From Bacillus zhangzhouensis (lineage in GTDB: Bacteria > Bacillota > Bacilli > Bacillales > Bacillaceae), in NCBI GenBank assembly GCA_025809375.1, contig CP099514.1, forward strand, positions 868,001-932,000: a stretch of 64,000 nucleotides of DNA. Direction: 5' to 3'. Below the pieces are notes generated by a model, which was given only the letters and a program-made list of their open reading frames with translations, had not been told where the DNA came from and made no database searches. Made by a program: the position numbers and the translations under genes. The stretch's first letter is position 1; each line of letters starts with the position of its first letter. Positions 7,692 to 17,767 of this stretch are shown piece after piece.

Positions 7692-9827
7692 TTGAAAAAA
7701 AAGAAGATAATCATTCCATTAGTCATTGCAGGAAGTACAATCGTACTCTCATTTATTGGCTATCTGACGATTTTATTTTTAGGACATTATGTTATAGATG
7801 AAAAGAAGCTTGTTTTTCACGCTTCCTCCAAAATCATTGATCAGAATGGAAAAGAACTCACAAGCATGTATTCAGAAAATCGGGACCCTGTGTCGTTAAA
7901 AGAGGTGCCCGATAAAGTAGCAAAAGCTTTTGTGGCTGTCGAGGACAAGCGTTTTTATGAGCATCACGGAATTGATGCACAGTCTATTTTAAGGGCAGTT
8001 TATCGAGATATATTAGCAGGAGGAAAGGTAGAGGGCGGCAGTACAATTACTCAGCAGCTCGCAAAAAATATTTTTCTCACAAATGACAAAACCTTTCTTC
8101 GAAAAACGAAAGAAGTCATTATTGCCATTAATTTAGAAAGAGATTATTCAAAGGATAAGCTGCTAGAGATGTATTTGAACCAGCTTTACTTCGGCCATGG
8201 TGTTTATGGTATTCAGGCAGCAGCCAATTATTACTTTAGTAAGGATGTTAAAGATTTAACGGTCAGCGAAGGTGCTACACTCGCTGCGATGCCTAAGGCA
8301 CCATCTTCTTACTCGCCTGTTTTACACCCTGATCAAAATAAACAAAGGCGGGACATCATCCTGAATTTAATGAACGAACAAGGATATTTGTCTTCAACAG
8401 AAACAGTAGAAGCAAAAGGGAGAACACTAGGCATTCATTTGAAAAAGAAATCAGAAACACCTTGGGTTGACAGCTATGTTGATCTCATTATTCAAGAAGC
8501 TGAATCAGAGTATGCCATTTCACATGAACAATTGCTTCAAGGCGGCTATACCATTACAGTTCCGATTGATATGAATCTGCAAAAAACCGCTTATGATGCG
8601 ATGAAGAACAACCGTTATTTCCCGGGAAAAAGCGGTTCTCCTGAAGGTAGCGCCGTATTTATTGATAACGAGTCTGGAGGAGTGAAAGCAGCCATCGGGG
8701 GACGAGAATATCAGGCAAGAGGCTACAACAGGGTGATGGCTGTTAGGCAGCCAGGCTCTGTTTTTAAGCCGATAGCGGTCTACGGTCCCGCAATGCAGGA
8801 GAAAAAATTCCGACCTTATTCATTGCTTGAAGACAAAGAAAAAAGCTATGACGGCTATTCACCTAAGAATTACGATGGGCAGTATGAAGGCAGGGTCACA
8901 ATGGTGGATGCTCTCATGAAAAGTAAAAATACCGCTGCTGTGTGGACGTTAAGCCAGCTTGGCATTGATACGTCAAAATCCTATCTTGAGAAAATGGGGA
9001 TAGATATCTCGGATAAAGGACTAGCCATGGCGCTTGGCGGTTTAGAAAAAGGAGTTTCTCCATTACAGATTGCTGGAGCCTTCCATACATTTGCAAATGA
9101 AGGCGTATATAAAAAGCCTTTCTTTATTCAGAAAATCACCAATGATGAAGGAGAAACTGTAGAAAAGAATCGTGGGAAGCAAGAACGAGTATTTAGCGTG
9201 CAGAATGCTTGGAATATGACAAGAATGCTTCAGCAAGTTGTCAAAGGCGGGACAGCCCAAAGCGGTTCATATGCTGGAGATTTAGCAGGTAAAACAGGTA
9301 CCACCACATATTCAGGTGTGAAAGATGCCACAAAGGATGCTTGGTTTGCCGGCTATACGCCTAGTACAACAGGTGCGATTTGGATGGGGTATGACAAAAC
9401 CGATCACAGCCACTATTTAACGGGGGGCAGTCAATACCCGGTGCAGCTATTTAAAGATATTTTAACAGCAGCTCAAATCACCAATGAAACGTTTGAAAAA
9501 CCAGAGGGGGTTAAAGAGCTCGAGTCGCCCATCCGTTTAGAGGGACTATCAGGATTTGAGGCCCGCTATGCGTTTAAAATCAAAGGCTTGTTTACATTAG
9601 AGCTGTCTTGGGACAAGCAGGAGGATAAACGTGTTGAATACCGCATCTATGAAAAGAGAAATGGAAGCGAGACGCTGATCGATACAGTGACAGGCGTGGG
9701 CAGCTATACAATGCCATATGCCAATGTGTTTTCAAATGCAGAGTATAAGGTTGTTCCATATAATACCCAGACGCAAGAAGAAGGCGAAGGCAGTGTGTAT
9801 GTCAAGCCAGAGGCTTTTGGACGTTAA
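7692..9827 (+). CDS. pbpF: class A penicillin-binding protein 2C (PbpF)
   Basis: A 711-residue bifunctional peptidoglycan synthase. One N-terminal membrane anchor (about residues 8-30) is followed by a glycosyltransferase domain with the EDKRFYEHHGID and GGSTITQQLAKN motifs. The transpeptidase domain has SVFK near 355 (nucleophile serine), SKN near 410 and KTGT near 533. The start is a TTG at 7692 with GAGGTG seven bases upstream. In B. subtilis PbpF contributes to spore germ-cell wall synthesis and precedes hemE, as here. Confidence 0.93.
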   Translation: MKKKKIIIPLVIAGSTIVLSFIGYLTILFLGHYVIDEKKLVFHASSKIIDQNGKELTSMYSENRDPVSLKEVPDKVAKAFVAVEDKRFYEHHGIDAQSILRAVYRDILAGGKVEGGSTITQQLAKNIFLTNDKTFLRKTKEVIIAINLERDYSKDKLLEMYLNQLYFGHGVYGIQAAANYYFSKDVKDLTVSEGATLAAMPKAPSSYSPVLHPDQNKQRRDIILNLMNEQGYLSSTETVEAKGRTLGIHLKKKSETPWVDSYVDLIIQEAESEYAISHEQLLQGGYTITVPIDMNLQKTAYDAMKNNRYFPGKSGSPEGSAVFIDNESGGVKAAIGGREYQARGYNRVMAVRQPGSVFKPIAVYGPAMQEKKFRPYSLLEDKEKSYDGYSPKNYDGQYEGRVTMVDALMKSKNTAAVWTLSQLGIDTSKSYLEKMGIDISDKGLAMALGGLEKGVSPLQIAGAFHTFANEGVYKKPFFIQKITNDEGETVEKNRGKQERVFSVQNAWNMTRMLQQVVKGGTAQSGSYAGDLAGKTGTTTYSGVKDATKDAWFAGYTPSTTGAIWMGYDKTDHSHYLTGGSQYPVQLFKDILTAAQITNETFEKPEGVKELESPIRLEGLSGFEARYAFKIKGLFTLELSWDKQEDKRVEYRIYEKRNGSETLIDTVTGVGSYTMPYANVFSNAEYKVVPYNTQTQEEGEGSVYVKPEAFGR

Positions 9828-9860
9828 TATTCGGCGATTTTTTGAACATTGAGCCGCTTT

Positions 9861-9891
9861 AGTATACCGTTACTTGAAAACGCGGTATAGT
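9861..9891. promoter_or_regulatory. inverted repeat upstream of hemE
   Basis: AGTATACCG (9861-9869) and CGGTATAGT (9883-9891) are inverted with one mismatch around a 13-base spacer, between pbpF and hemE. There is no T-run, so an operator or attenuating hairpin for the hem operon is as likely as a pbpF terminator. No known consensus is recognised. Confidence 0.45.
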
Positions 9892-9951
9892 AAAAGCAGT
9901 GTTTGAGCCTTATACAAAGAGAGTGTAAGGCGAAAGGTGGAATGAAAGGTA

Positions 9952-11010
9952 ATGGGAAAAACGAAGGTTTTTAATGACGCGTTCTTAAAGGCGTGTAAAG
10001 GGGAAAAAACAGACCATGTACCAGTTTGGTATATGAGACAGGCAGGACGCTCTCAGCCTGAATATCGTGCCCTTAAAGAAAAATACGGGCTATTTGAAAT
10101 TACGCATCAGCCAGAGTTATGTGCTTATGTAACAAGACTTCCTATAGAACAATATGGTGTAGATGCCGCTATTTTATATAAAGATATTATGACCCCGCTT
10201 CCGGCTATTGGAGTGGACGTTGAAATTAAAAATGGAATTGGACCTGTGATTGATGCACCGATTCGATCAAAAGCAGAAATCGAACGTCTTGGGGAACTTC
10301 ATCCTGAAGAAGACCTGCCATATGTGCTTGATACCATTCAGCTTTTAACGAAGGAACAGCTGAATGTTCCACTGATCGGTTTTGCTGGAGCACCATTTAC
10401 GATGGCAAGCTATATGATTGAAGGCGGTCCATCTAAAAATTATCACCAAACAAAGGCGCTGATGTACAGTGAACCGGATACATGGATGCTGCTTATGAAC
10501 AAATTAGCTGATATGACGATCACGTACATACGCGCGCAGGTAAAAGCAGGGATCAGTGCATTTCAAATCTTCGACTCATGGGTTGGGGCTCTAAATGCAG
10601 CAGATTACCGGACATTCATTAAGCCTGTCATGCAGCGGATTTTCACAGAGCTGAAGTCTGAAAACGTACCAATGATCATGTATGGAGTTGGTGCAAGCCA
10701 TCTAGCGAAAGACTGGCATGACCTGCCGCTTGATGTTGTTGGACTGGATTGGCGTATGAGTGTAGATGAAGCGAGAAAAGAAGGACTCACCAAAACGTTA
10801 CAGGGGAACCTTGATCCATCCATCTTACTTGCTCCTTGGGAAGTCATTGAAGAGAGAGCAAAAGATATTTTAGATCAAGGAATGAAATCAGATCACTTTA
10901 TTTTTAACTTAGGACATGGGGTATTTCCTGATATTTCACCAGATACGTTAAAGAAGCTGACAGATTTTATTCATGATTATTCAGCGAAACATAAAAAATC
11001 ATCCGTCTAA
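9952..11010 (+). CDS. hemE: uroporphyrinogen decarboxylase HemE
   Basis: A 352-residue enzyme with the family signature [16 protein letters not shown] near the N-terminus and the second conserved region [17 protein letters not shown] near residue 145. It decarboxylates uroporphyrinogen III to coproporphyrinogen III in heme synthesis. It is the first gene of a hemE-hemH-hemY operon with short gaps (32 bp to hemH) and has an AAAGGTGG ribosome site upstream of the ATG. Confidence 0.96.
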   Translation: MGKTKVFNDAFLKACKGEKTDHVPVWYMRQAGRSQPEYRALKEKYGLFEITHQPELCAYVTRLPIEQYGVDAAILYKDIMTPLPAIGVDVEIKNGIGPVIDAPIRSKAEIERLGELHPEEDLPYVLDTIQLLTKEQLNVPLIGFAGAPFTMASYMIEGGPSKNYHQTKALMYSEPDTWMLLMNKLADMTITYIRAQVKAGISAFQIFDSWVGALNAADYRTFIKPVMQRIFTELKSENVPMIMYGVGASHLAKDWHDLPLDVVGLDWRMSVDEARKEGLTKTLQGNLDPSILLAPWEVIEERAKDILDQGMKSDHFIFNLGHGVFPDISPDTLKKLTDFIHDYSAKHKKSSV

Positions 11011-11042
11011 GCGATGTCAATTGATCTGAAGGAGTGTTGATT

Positions 11043-11981
11043 GTGGAGAAAAAGAAAATGGGACTACTTGTCATGGCATATGGCACCCCATATCAAGAAG
11101 AAGATATTGAGCGTTATTATACACATATCCGCAGAGGCAGAAAGCCGGAGCCAGAGATGCTGCAAGATTTGAAGGATCGCTACAAAGCAATCGGCGGTAT
11201 ATCTCCTCTATCAAAAATTACAGAACAGCAGGCAAATGGTTTATGTGATCATTTGAACGACATTCAAGACGACATTGAATTTCATGTTTACATTGGATTA
11301 AAACATATTGAGCCGTTCATTGAGGATGCAGTTGCAGAGATGCACCGGGACGGCATCACAGAAGCAGTGAGTATTGTTCTTGCGCCGCATTTTTCAACTT
11401 TTAGCGTGAAATCGTATAACAAACGTGCACAAGATGAGGCAGACAAGCTTGGCAATCTGAAAATTACGTCTGTGGAAAGCTGGTACGATGAGCCGAAATT
11501 TGTGGACTATTGGGTGAAACAAGTGAAGGATACGTATGCATCGATGAGTGAAGAGGAAAGAGAATCTGCCGTGCTCATTGTGTCTGCACACAGCCTTCCT
11601 GAAAAAATTATTGCAGCAGGAGATCCATATCCTGACCAGCTCGCACAATCTGCCAAAATGATTGCAGAAGGTGCGGGAGTTGAACATTATGAAATTGGCT
11701 GGCAAAGTGAAGGCAACACGCCTGATCCATGGCTTGGCCCAGACGTTCAAGACTTAACAAGGGACCTATTTGAACAAAAAGGCTATAAAACGTTCGTATA
11801 TGTGCCGGTTGGGTTTGTCGCTGACCATCTTGAAGTGTTATACGACAACGATTATGAATGTAAAGTCGTGACAGATGAAATCGGTGCAGCCTACTATCGT
11901 CCAGAAATGCCAAATGCGAAACCAGCATTTATTGATGCTCTGGCAACTGTCGTATTAAAAAAGCTTGGCGAACGCAAGTAA
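11043..11981 (+). CDS. hemH: ferrochelatase (coproporphyrin) HemH
   Basis: A 312-residue chelatase that inserts ferrous iron into coproporphyrin III (the Gram-positive route). The N-terminus [14 protein letters not shown] and the segments SAHSLPEKI and [18 protein letters not shown] carry the active-site His and Glu residues of the family. I start it at GTG 11043, with AAGGAG eight bases upstream; the longer frame from 11034 would overlap that ribosome site. Length then matches the B. subtilis enzyme. Confidence 0.95.
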   Translation: MEKKKMGLLVMAYGTPYQEEDIERYYTHIRRGRKPEPEMLQDLKDRYKAIGGISPLSKITEQQANGLCDHLNDIQDDIEFHVYIGLKHIEPFIEDAVAEMHRDGITEAVSIVLAPHFSTFSVKSYNKRAQDEADKLGNLKITSVESWYDEPKFVDYWVKQVKDTYASMSEEERESAVLIVSAHSLPEKIIAAGDPYPDQLAQSAKMIAEGAGVEHYEIGWQSEGNTPDPWLGPDVQDLTRDLFEQKGYKTFVYVPVGFVADHLEVLYDNDYECKVVTDEIGAAYYRPEMPNAKPAFIDALATVVLKKLGERK

Positions 11982-12003
11982 TCATATAAAAGAAGGCGAT
12001 CCT

Positions 12004-13416
12004 ATGCATGACAATCAAAAACACCTTGTCATCATTGGCGGTGGCATCACTGGTTTAGCCGCCGCCTTCTATTTGGAAAAGGAAGTCGAAGAAAAAGATC
12101 TTCCCATTCAAATATCTCTTATTGAAGCGAGTCCTAGGCTAGGTGGAAAAATACAAACATTATATAAAGACGGCTACATCATTGAACGTGGACCTGATTC
12201 ATTTTTAGAAAGAAAAGTCAGTGGACCGCAGCTGGCGAAGGATGTAGGTCTATCCGATCAGCTCGTCAATAATGAAACAGGGCAAGCGTATGTACTAGTC
12301 AATGAAACACTTCACCCGATGCCAAAAGGCGCTGTCATGGGAATTCCAACTCAAATCAGCCCTTTCATCACAACCGGTCTTTTTTCAGTTGCAGGAAAAG
12401 CGAGAGCGGCAATGGATTTCGTATTGCCAAAAAGCAAGCAGACAGAAGATCAGTCGCTCGGTGAATTTTTTAGAAGACGTGTCGGCGATGAAGTAGTTGA
12501 GAATTTAATCGAGCCTCTTCTATCAGGCATTTATGCAGGTGACATTGACCGCCTCAGCTTAATGTCCACCTTCCCGCAGTTTTATCAAACAGAACAGACA
12601 CACCGCAGTTTGATTCTTGGGATGAAAAAATCACAGCAGCATGCGAAAGCGCAGCAAGTGACAGCGAAAAAACAAGGGCAGTTTCAAACGATCAATCAAG
12701 GACTGCAAGCGCTTGTTGAAGCTGTAGAAAGCAAGCTCAAGCTGACAACGGTTTATAAAGGGACAAAAGTGAAGCAGATTGAAAAAACAGATGGGGGCTA
12801 CGACGTGCAGTTAGACAGCGGTCGAACGCTTTTTGCTGATTCAGCCATTGTGACAACTCCGCATCAATCGGTCTATTCCATGTTTCCAAAAGAAGCAGGA
12901 CTTGAGTACTTGCATGATATGACCTCTACTTCTGTTGCAACGGTTGCACTCGGTTTTAAAGAAGAGGATGTTCATAATGAATATGACGGCACTGGTTTTG
13001 TCATCTCAAGAAACAGTGATTTCTCTATTACAGCCTGTACGTGGACGAACAAAAAATGGCCGCATACAGCTCCTAAAGGAAAAACACTATTACGTGCATA
13101 TGTAGGGAAGGCTGGCGACGAATCAATTGTCGAACAGTCAGACCATCAAATCGTCAGTATTGTGCTGGAGGATTTGAAAAAAATCATGGATATTAAAGCA
13201 GATCCAGAACTGACGACAGTGACTCGCTGGAAGGCCAGCATGCCGCAATATCACGTCGGTCATCAAAAAGCCATTTCGAACATGCGAGAATCGTTTAAGC
13301 AATCATACCCTGGCGTTTATATCACAGGTGCTGCTTTTGAAGGTGTCGGAATCCCTGATTGTATTGATCAAGGAAAAGCCGCTATTTCAGAAGCTGTATC
13401 TTACCTATTTTCATAA
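12004..13416 (+). CDS. hemY: coproporphyrinogen/protoporphyrinogen oxidase HemY
   Basis: A 470-residue FAD enzyme: the dinucleotide-binding GGGITGLAAAFYLEKE is at the N-terminus and the C-terminal GAAFEGVGIPDCIDQGKAA motif is typical. It oxidises coproporphyrinogen III to coproporphyrin III ahead of HemH in Firmicutes. The ATG at 12004 is preferred over the upstream in-frame start at 11965, because that would overlap the hemH end and GAAGG lies just upstream of 12004. It is the last gene of the operon; a strong terminator follows. Confidence 0.95.
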   Translation: MHDNQKHLVIIGGGITGLAAAFYLEKEVEEKDLPIQISLIEASPRLGGKIQTLYKDGYIIERGPDSFLERKVSGPQLAKDVGLSDQLVNNETGQAYVLVNETLHPMPKGAVMGIPTQISPFITTGLFSVAGKARAAMDFVLPKSKQTEDQSLGEFFRRRVGDEVVENLIEPLLSGIYAGDIDRLSLMSTFPQFYQTEQTHRSLILGMKKSQQHAKAQQVTAKKQGQFQTINQGLQALVEAVESKLKLTTVYKGTKVKQIEKTDGGYDVQLDSGRTLFADSAIVTTPHQSVYSMFPKEAGLEYLHDMTSTSVATVALGFKEEDVHNEYDGTGFVISRNSDFSITACTWTNKKWPHTAPKGKTLLRAYVGKAGDESIVEQSDHQIVSIVLEDLKKIMDIKADPELTTVTRWKASMPQYHVGHQKAISNMRESFKQSYPGVYITGAAFEGVGIPDCIDQGKAAISEAVSYLFS

Positions 13417-13420
13417 AACA

Positions 13421-13453
13421 AACTCCCTTTTCTATCAAGGAAAGGGAGTTTTT
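13421..13453 (+). terminator. hem operon terminator
   Basis: AACTCCCTTT/AAAGGGAGTT, a 10-bp perfect stem with a 10-base loop and a T-run, directly after the hemY stop. Confidence 0.92.
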
Positions 13454-13548
13454 CATGTTCGAATAATTCAAAAAGAGTTGTGAATCATAAAAGTAAACAA
13501 AGTTGTTGCAACCGGGGAAGAGGATGTGGTATATTACTTTCTGTACTT

Positions 13549-13575
13549 AATGACCAAAACGTTCAAATAGTCATT
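13549..13575. promoter_or_regulatory. YhgD-type operator, copy 1 (before yhgD)
   Basis: A 27-bp partial palindrome beginning AATGACCAAA and ending AGTCATT, ending 14 bp before the yhgD ATG. The same ends at the same spacing recur before yhgE at 14183-14209. Inferred to be the binding site of the TetR-type product of yhgD. Confidence 0.7.
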
Positions 13576-13589
13576 TTGGGAGTGAGATC

Positions 13590-14168
13590 ATGAGTGTTGA
13601 TAGGAGACAAATGATTTTAGATGGGGCCACGAAGGCATTTACACAATTCGGGTATAAAGCAACCACAATGGATCTTGTGGCAAAGCTTGCCAACGTCGGA
13701 AAAGGAACCATTTATACCTTTTTCAAAAACAAAGAAGAGTTGTTTGATGAAATTTTCACATCCCTTTTAATGGAGATGAGGAAAATTGCGGATGAAGCAA
13801 TGGATGAGGAGAAAAGTTTCTCTGAAAACCTTCACTTAGCACTCTTTGCAATATTGGAATTTCGAAAAAACCACCAGCTCACAATCAAAATCTTTCAGGA
13901 AAATGCGGAGCTTGGCACATCAGCGGTTAAGGAAATGATTGAAAAGATGGAGCAAATGATCATTCGCTATATTAAAACGAAAGTAAAAGAAGCGATTGAT
14001 AAAGGCGATATTAAGCCATGTGATCCTGAGTTGACTGCATTTGTGATGGTGAAACTATATATTGCACTTATTTTTGATTGGGAAAAGCGATACGAGCCTT
14101 TAACAAAAGAAGAGGTGGCCGAGTCGCTGGAGCTTTATGTACTCAAAGGGCTTTCTGCAGCAACATAA
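13590..14168 (+). CDS. yhgD: TetR/AcrR-family regulator YhgD
   Basis: A 192-residue TetR-family repressor. Residues about 5-50 form the helix-turn-helix (ILDGATKAFTQFGYKATTMD followed by GKGTIYTFFKNKEELF); the rest is an all-helical ligand-binding and dimerisation domain. It sits directly upstream of yhgE, and both genes are preceded by the same 27-bp palindrome, so it probably represses itself and yhgE. The ligand is unknown. Confidence 0.9.
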   Translation: MSVDRRQMILDGATKAFTQFGYKATTMDLVAKLANVGKGTIYTFFKNKEELFDEIFTSLLMEMRKIADEAMDEEKSFSENLHLALFAILEFRKNHQLTIKIFQENAELGTSAVKEMIEKMEQMIIRYIKTKVKEAIDKGDIKPCDPELTAFVMVKLYIALIFDWEKRYEPLTKEEVAESLELYVLKGLSAAT

Positions 14169-14182
14169 TTTTTTTTAAGTTC

Positions 14183-14209
14183 AAATGACCAAATTCTAAA
14201 TTTAGTCAT
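14183..14209. promoter_or_regulatory. YhgD-type operator, copy 2 (before yhgE)
   Basis: A 27-bp partial palindrome starting AATGACCAAA and ending AGTCATT, identical in both arms and in length to the copy at 13549-13575; only the central bases differ. It ends 23 bp before the yhgE ATG, suggesting that yhgE has its own regulated promoter or an internal roadblock site. Confidence 0.7.
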
Positions 14210-14232
14210 TCATCTATGGGAGGAAAACAGCA

Positions 14233-16542
14233 ATGAATTTAATTCGGAATCAATGGAAAGACATTGTGACTAACAAAAAACTACTGATCCCGATTTTAGC
14301 TGTCTTATTTATTCCGCTGATTTACAGTGGCGTATTTTTAAAAGCGTACTGGGATCCATATGGTACAGTCGATCAACTGCCTGTAGCGGTTGTCAACTTG
14401 GATGAAGGCAGTCATTATGACGGGAAAACACTGCATGTTGGCGATGATTTAGTGAAGGAATTAAAGAAAAACGATTCTTTCAAATGGAACTTTGTCGATA
14501 GTGAAGAAAAGGCCTTGAAGGGATTAAATAACGAAGATTATTATCTCGTCGTGGAAATACCAAAGGATTTCTCAAAAAATGCAAGTACAGTGCTAGATAA
14601 ACATCCCAAAAAATCGAATCTGAAATATTATACGAATCCAGGCGCCAACTATGCGGCGTCACAAATTGCGAATAATGCCATTATCAAATTAAAAGATTCG
14701 GTCTCAAAGGAAGTCACAAAAAATTACGCAGAAGTCATTTTTGATAACTTCAAAACGATTGCAAAAGGCTTAGATCAAGCAAGCGATGGTGCGAAGAAAA
14801 TTGATGACGGAACAAAAAATGCAAAAAATGGAAGTCGTAAATTAAAAGAAAATTTAGCAAAATTGGCTGAGGGAACGTTAACCTATAACGAAGGTGTGCA
14901 TCAGTTTGCTGGTAAAATGGGTGAACTGAACACAGGGATACAATCTCTTGACAGCGGACTTCGCCAGCTCTTAACAGGCTATCAAACCATCGATCAGAAA
15001 TTTGGAGAACTTGGCACAGGAATGGACACATTGACCGAAGGGTTAAACACAAGCCGTGAAGGCCATCAGCAGCTCGCTTCTAAAATGCCGCAATTCACAG
15101 CGGGCATTGAGCAGCTAAACAACAAAGCACAATCTTTTTCAGAAAAAATTGAAGCAGTAGAAAAAGTTTTGTCATCACCAGAATTAGCGAATCTTGAAAA
15201 GATGGCGCCTAAACTTGATCAGGTGAAAAAAGACGCAAAAACGTTCAGTACAAAACTTGCTTCAATAAAAGAAGTGCTATCGAATCGAGATGCTAAAGTA
15301 AAAAGCATCATCCAACACAGTTCAATGACAGATGAAGAAAAAAAGGCGGCAATGGATCAGCTTGACAGTCTGCCTAAAATCGAACTGCCTGATCTGTCTG
15401 GACTTGAACAAAGTTTAGCGGCCTTGCAGGAACTGCCTGATGCAAGTGAGGTTCAATCTGCGGTTGCTTCTGCAAAAGCTCAGCTGCAGCAAGTCAAACA
15501 GCTGCCAAAGAAAACGGAACAGCTGTACACGTCTACAGTCGCGATACAAAATGCGATTGATCAAATGACATCTGGTACGAATAAATTGTATCAAGGTGCA
15601 CTGAAGCTTCAAACAGGTCAAGGCCAATTACAAGATGGTCTGCAAAAAGCAAATGGAAAGCTTGATACAGCAAAAAGCGGTGCGGATAAGCTTGTGAATG
15701 GTTCAAGCCAGCTGAGCGCAGCGTTAAATAAGCTGGAAAGTGGTTCAACGAATATCCAAAGCAACACATCTAAGCTTGCTGAAGGCTCAAAATCACTTGA
15801 TAAAGGATTAGGAGATTTAAAGAACGGAACAGATAAGCTGTCTGATAAATTAAAAAGTGCGGCTGATGAAACAGGAGAAATTGATGCGGGTCAAGACAAT
15901 TACAATATGATTGCGAGTCCCGTTAAAACAGAAAATGATACAGCAAAAAAAATCGATAATTATGGTACAGGGCTCACACCTTATATTTTATCGATGGGAC
16001 TCTTTGTAGGAGCTCTTATGCTCACCGTTGTATTCCCAATGAAAGACCCTGCTGGACGCCCTAGAAATGCGTTTGAATGGTTTTTTAGCAAATATAGTGT
16101 GCTCCTCTTTGTCGGTATCCTGCAAGCAGTCATTGCAAGCTCCATGCTCATCTTTGGGCTTGGTCTTGAGGTGGAAAGCCTCTGGCGCTTCTATCTCTTT
16201 GCGATCATCGTCAGCCTGACATTCTTAGCGATCATTCAGCTGCTGGCGACAACTATGGGGAATCCAGGACGCTTCATTGCTGTTATTATCTTAGTTCTTC
16301 AGCTCGCAGCAAGTGCTGGTACATTCCCGCTTGAGCTTGTGCCGAAATTTTTCCAAGTCATTCATAGTCTGCTTCCAATGACGTATACAATCAACGGATT
16401 TAGAACGATCATTGCAAGCGGTGATGACAGCTATTTATGGCATCAAGCAGCAATCCTTGGAACTGTTGCGGTTATCATGATGGCGGCAACAACAGTATAC
16501 TTTGCTTGGAATGTAAGAAAAATGAAACAGGACGAAGCTTAA
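14233..16542 (+). CDS. yhgE: YhgE/Pip-family membrane protein (ABC-2 type)
   Basis: A 769-residue protein with one N-terminal membrane segment (about 18-38), a long extracellular region (about 40-570) full of heptad-like and Gly-containing LxxGxxxL/GLxxL repeats that should form a coiled stalk, and five or six C-terminal membrane segments (about 580-765). This is the layout of YhgE and the phage infection protein Pip. Members are thought to be ABC-2-like exporters or surface proteins; Pip is a phage receptor in Lactococcus. Control by the adjacent YhgD suggests an inducible efflux role, which is inference. Confidence 0.88.
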   Translation: MNLIRNQWKDIVTNKKLLIPILAVLFIPLIYSGVFLKAYWDPYGTVDQLPVAVVNLDEGSHYDGKTLHVGDDLVKELKKNDSFKWNFVDSEEKALKGLNNEDYYLVVEIPKDFSKNASTVLDKHPKKSNLKYYTNPGANYAASQIANNAIIKLKDSVSKEVTKNYAEVIFDNFKTIAKGLDQASDGAKKIDDGTKNAKNGSRKLKENLAKLAEGTLTYNEGVHQFAGKMGELNTGIQSLDSGLRQLLTGYQTIDQKFGELGTGMDTLTEGLNTSREGHQQLASKMPQFTAGIEQLNNKAQSFSEKIEAVEKVLSSPELANLEKMAPKLDQVKKDAKTFSTKLASIKEVLSNRDAKVKSIIQHSSMTDEEKKAAMDQLDSLPKIELPDLSGLEQSLAALQELPDASEVQSAVASAKAQLQQVKQLPKKTEQLYTSTVAIQNAIDQMTSGTNKLYQGALKLQTGQGQLQDGLQKANGKLDTAKSGADKLVNGSSQLSAALNKLESGSTNIQSNTSKLAEGSKSLDKGLGDLKNGTDKLSDKLKSAADETGEIDAGQDNYNMIASPVKTENDTAKKIDNYGTGLTPYILSMGLFVGALMLTVVFPMKDPAGRPRNAFEWFFSKYSVLLFVGILQAVIASSMLIFGLGLEVESLWRFYLFAIIVSLTFLAIIQLLATTMGNPGRFIAVIILVLQLAASAGTFPLELVPKFFQVIHSLLPMTYTINGFRTIIASGDDSYLWHQAAILGTVAVIMMAATTVYFAWNVRKMKQDEA

Positions 16543-16547
16543 TCATG

Positions 16548-16578
16548 AATCCTTTCTCTTGATAGAGGAAGGATTTTT
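16548..16578 (+). terminator. terminator after yhgE
   Basis: AATCCTT/AAGGATT with an inner CTC/GAG pairing and a T-run, six bases after the yhgE stop. Confidence 0.85.
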
Positions 16579-16684
16579 CATTTGAAATTAGACATCTCGA
16601 ACCTGAAGCGATATATTTTAAGAAGAGATGCTGAAAAAGGCATACATGGAAGGAATTGCTTTCAGACAAAGGAGGAAATGCCGA

Positions 16685-17734
16685 ATGACAACTGAAGTAA
16701 ATGAAACCGTTCAGCTGATTCAAAAGCTCGTATCAATCCCAAGTCCATCAGGAAATACAGAAAAAGTGATCAGCTTTGTTGAACGTTTTTTACAAGATTT
16801 GAATATTGAGACAAAACGAAATCGAAAAGGCGGATTAATTGCTACAATCAAAGGAACAGATGACAAAGAACACCGCATGCTGACAGCGCATGTCGATACG
16901 CTCGGTGCGATGGTGAAGGAAATTAAATCAAATGGCCGTCTTCGTCTTGCACTCATCGGAGGCTTTCAGTATAACTCAATTGAAGGCGAATATTGTGAAA
17001 TTGAAACAGTATCAGGCCATACATACACAGGCACCATTCTTATGCATCAAACATCCGTGCACGTCTATGCGGATGCTGGAAAAGCGAAACGAAACCAAGA
17101 AAATATGGAGATTCGTCTCGATGAAAAGGTGAAAAATGCAGACGATGTCAAAGCACTTGGTATTCAAGTAGGGGACTTTATTTCATTTGATCCGAGAGTG
17201 GAAGTGACGTCTTCAGGTTTTATTAAATCAAGACATCTTGATGATAAGGCAAGTGTAGCGCTGCTTTTGCGGCTCATGCACCGGATTCAAAAGGAAAACA
17301 TTACATTGCCGCATACGACGCACTTCTTAATTTCCAATAATGAAGAAATTGGCTACGGCGGAAATTCGAATATTCCAGAAGAAACGGTGGAATATCTAGC
17401 TGTAGATATGGGTGCGATCGGTGACGGTCAATCAACAGATGAATACAGTGTATCGATTTGTGTAAAGGATTCGAGCGGGCCTTATCATTATGGATTACGC
17501 AAGCATTTAGCTGCATTAGCAGAAGAGAACAACATTGATTATCGCCTTGATATTTACCCTTATTATGGCTCTGATGCATCAGCAGCCATTCGAGCAGGGC
17601 ATGATATCATTCATGGACTGATTGGTCCTGGAATAGATTCCTCGCATGCCTTTGAAAGAACACATCAAGATTCACTTGTCCATACAGCGAATCTCCTTTA
17701 CCACTATGTTCAATCAACATTAATCACAGCATAA
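16685..17734 (+). CDS. yhfE: M42 glutamyl aminopeptidase-like protein YhfE
   Basis: A 349-residue M42-family metallo-aminopeptidase. It has TAHVDTLGAMV with the first metal-binding His/Asp, the bridging Asp in SRHLDDKASVA and a catalytic Glu pair in LISNNEEIGYGG. The family forms tetrahedral cytoplasmic peptidases that trim peptides. I start at ATG 16685, with AGGAGG eight bases upstream. In B. subtilis fabHB and yhfC lie between yhgE and yhfE; here they are absent and yhfE follows yhgE directly. Confidence 0.9.
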   Translation: MTTEVNETVQLIQKLVSIPSPSGNTEKVISFVERFLQDLNIETKRNRKGGLIATIKGTDDKEHRMLTAHVDTLGAMVKEIKSNGRLRLALIGGFQYNSIEGEYCEIETVSGHTYTGTILMHQTSVHVYADAGKAKRNQENMEIRLDEKVKNADDVKALGIQVGDFISFDPRVEVTSSGFIKSRHLDDKASVALLLRLMHRIQKENITLPHTTHFLISNNEEIGYGGNSNIPEETVEYLAVDMGAIGDGQSTDEYSVSICVKDSSGPYHYGLRKHLAALAEENNIDYRLDIYPYYGSDASAAIRAGHDIIHGLIGPGIDSSHAFERTHQDSLVHTANLLYHYVQSTLITA

Positions 17735-17765
17735 AAAAAGAACCCCGATAGATGGGGTTCTTTTT
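17735..17765. terminator. bidirectional terminator yhfE/gltT
   Basis: AAGAACCCC/GGGGTTCTT with a 7-base loop, a T-run on the right and an A-run on the left, between the convergent yhfE and gltT. Confidence 0.9.
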
Positions 17766-17767
17766 GG

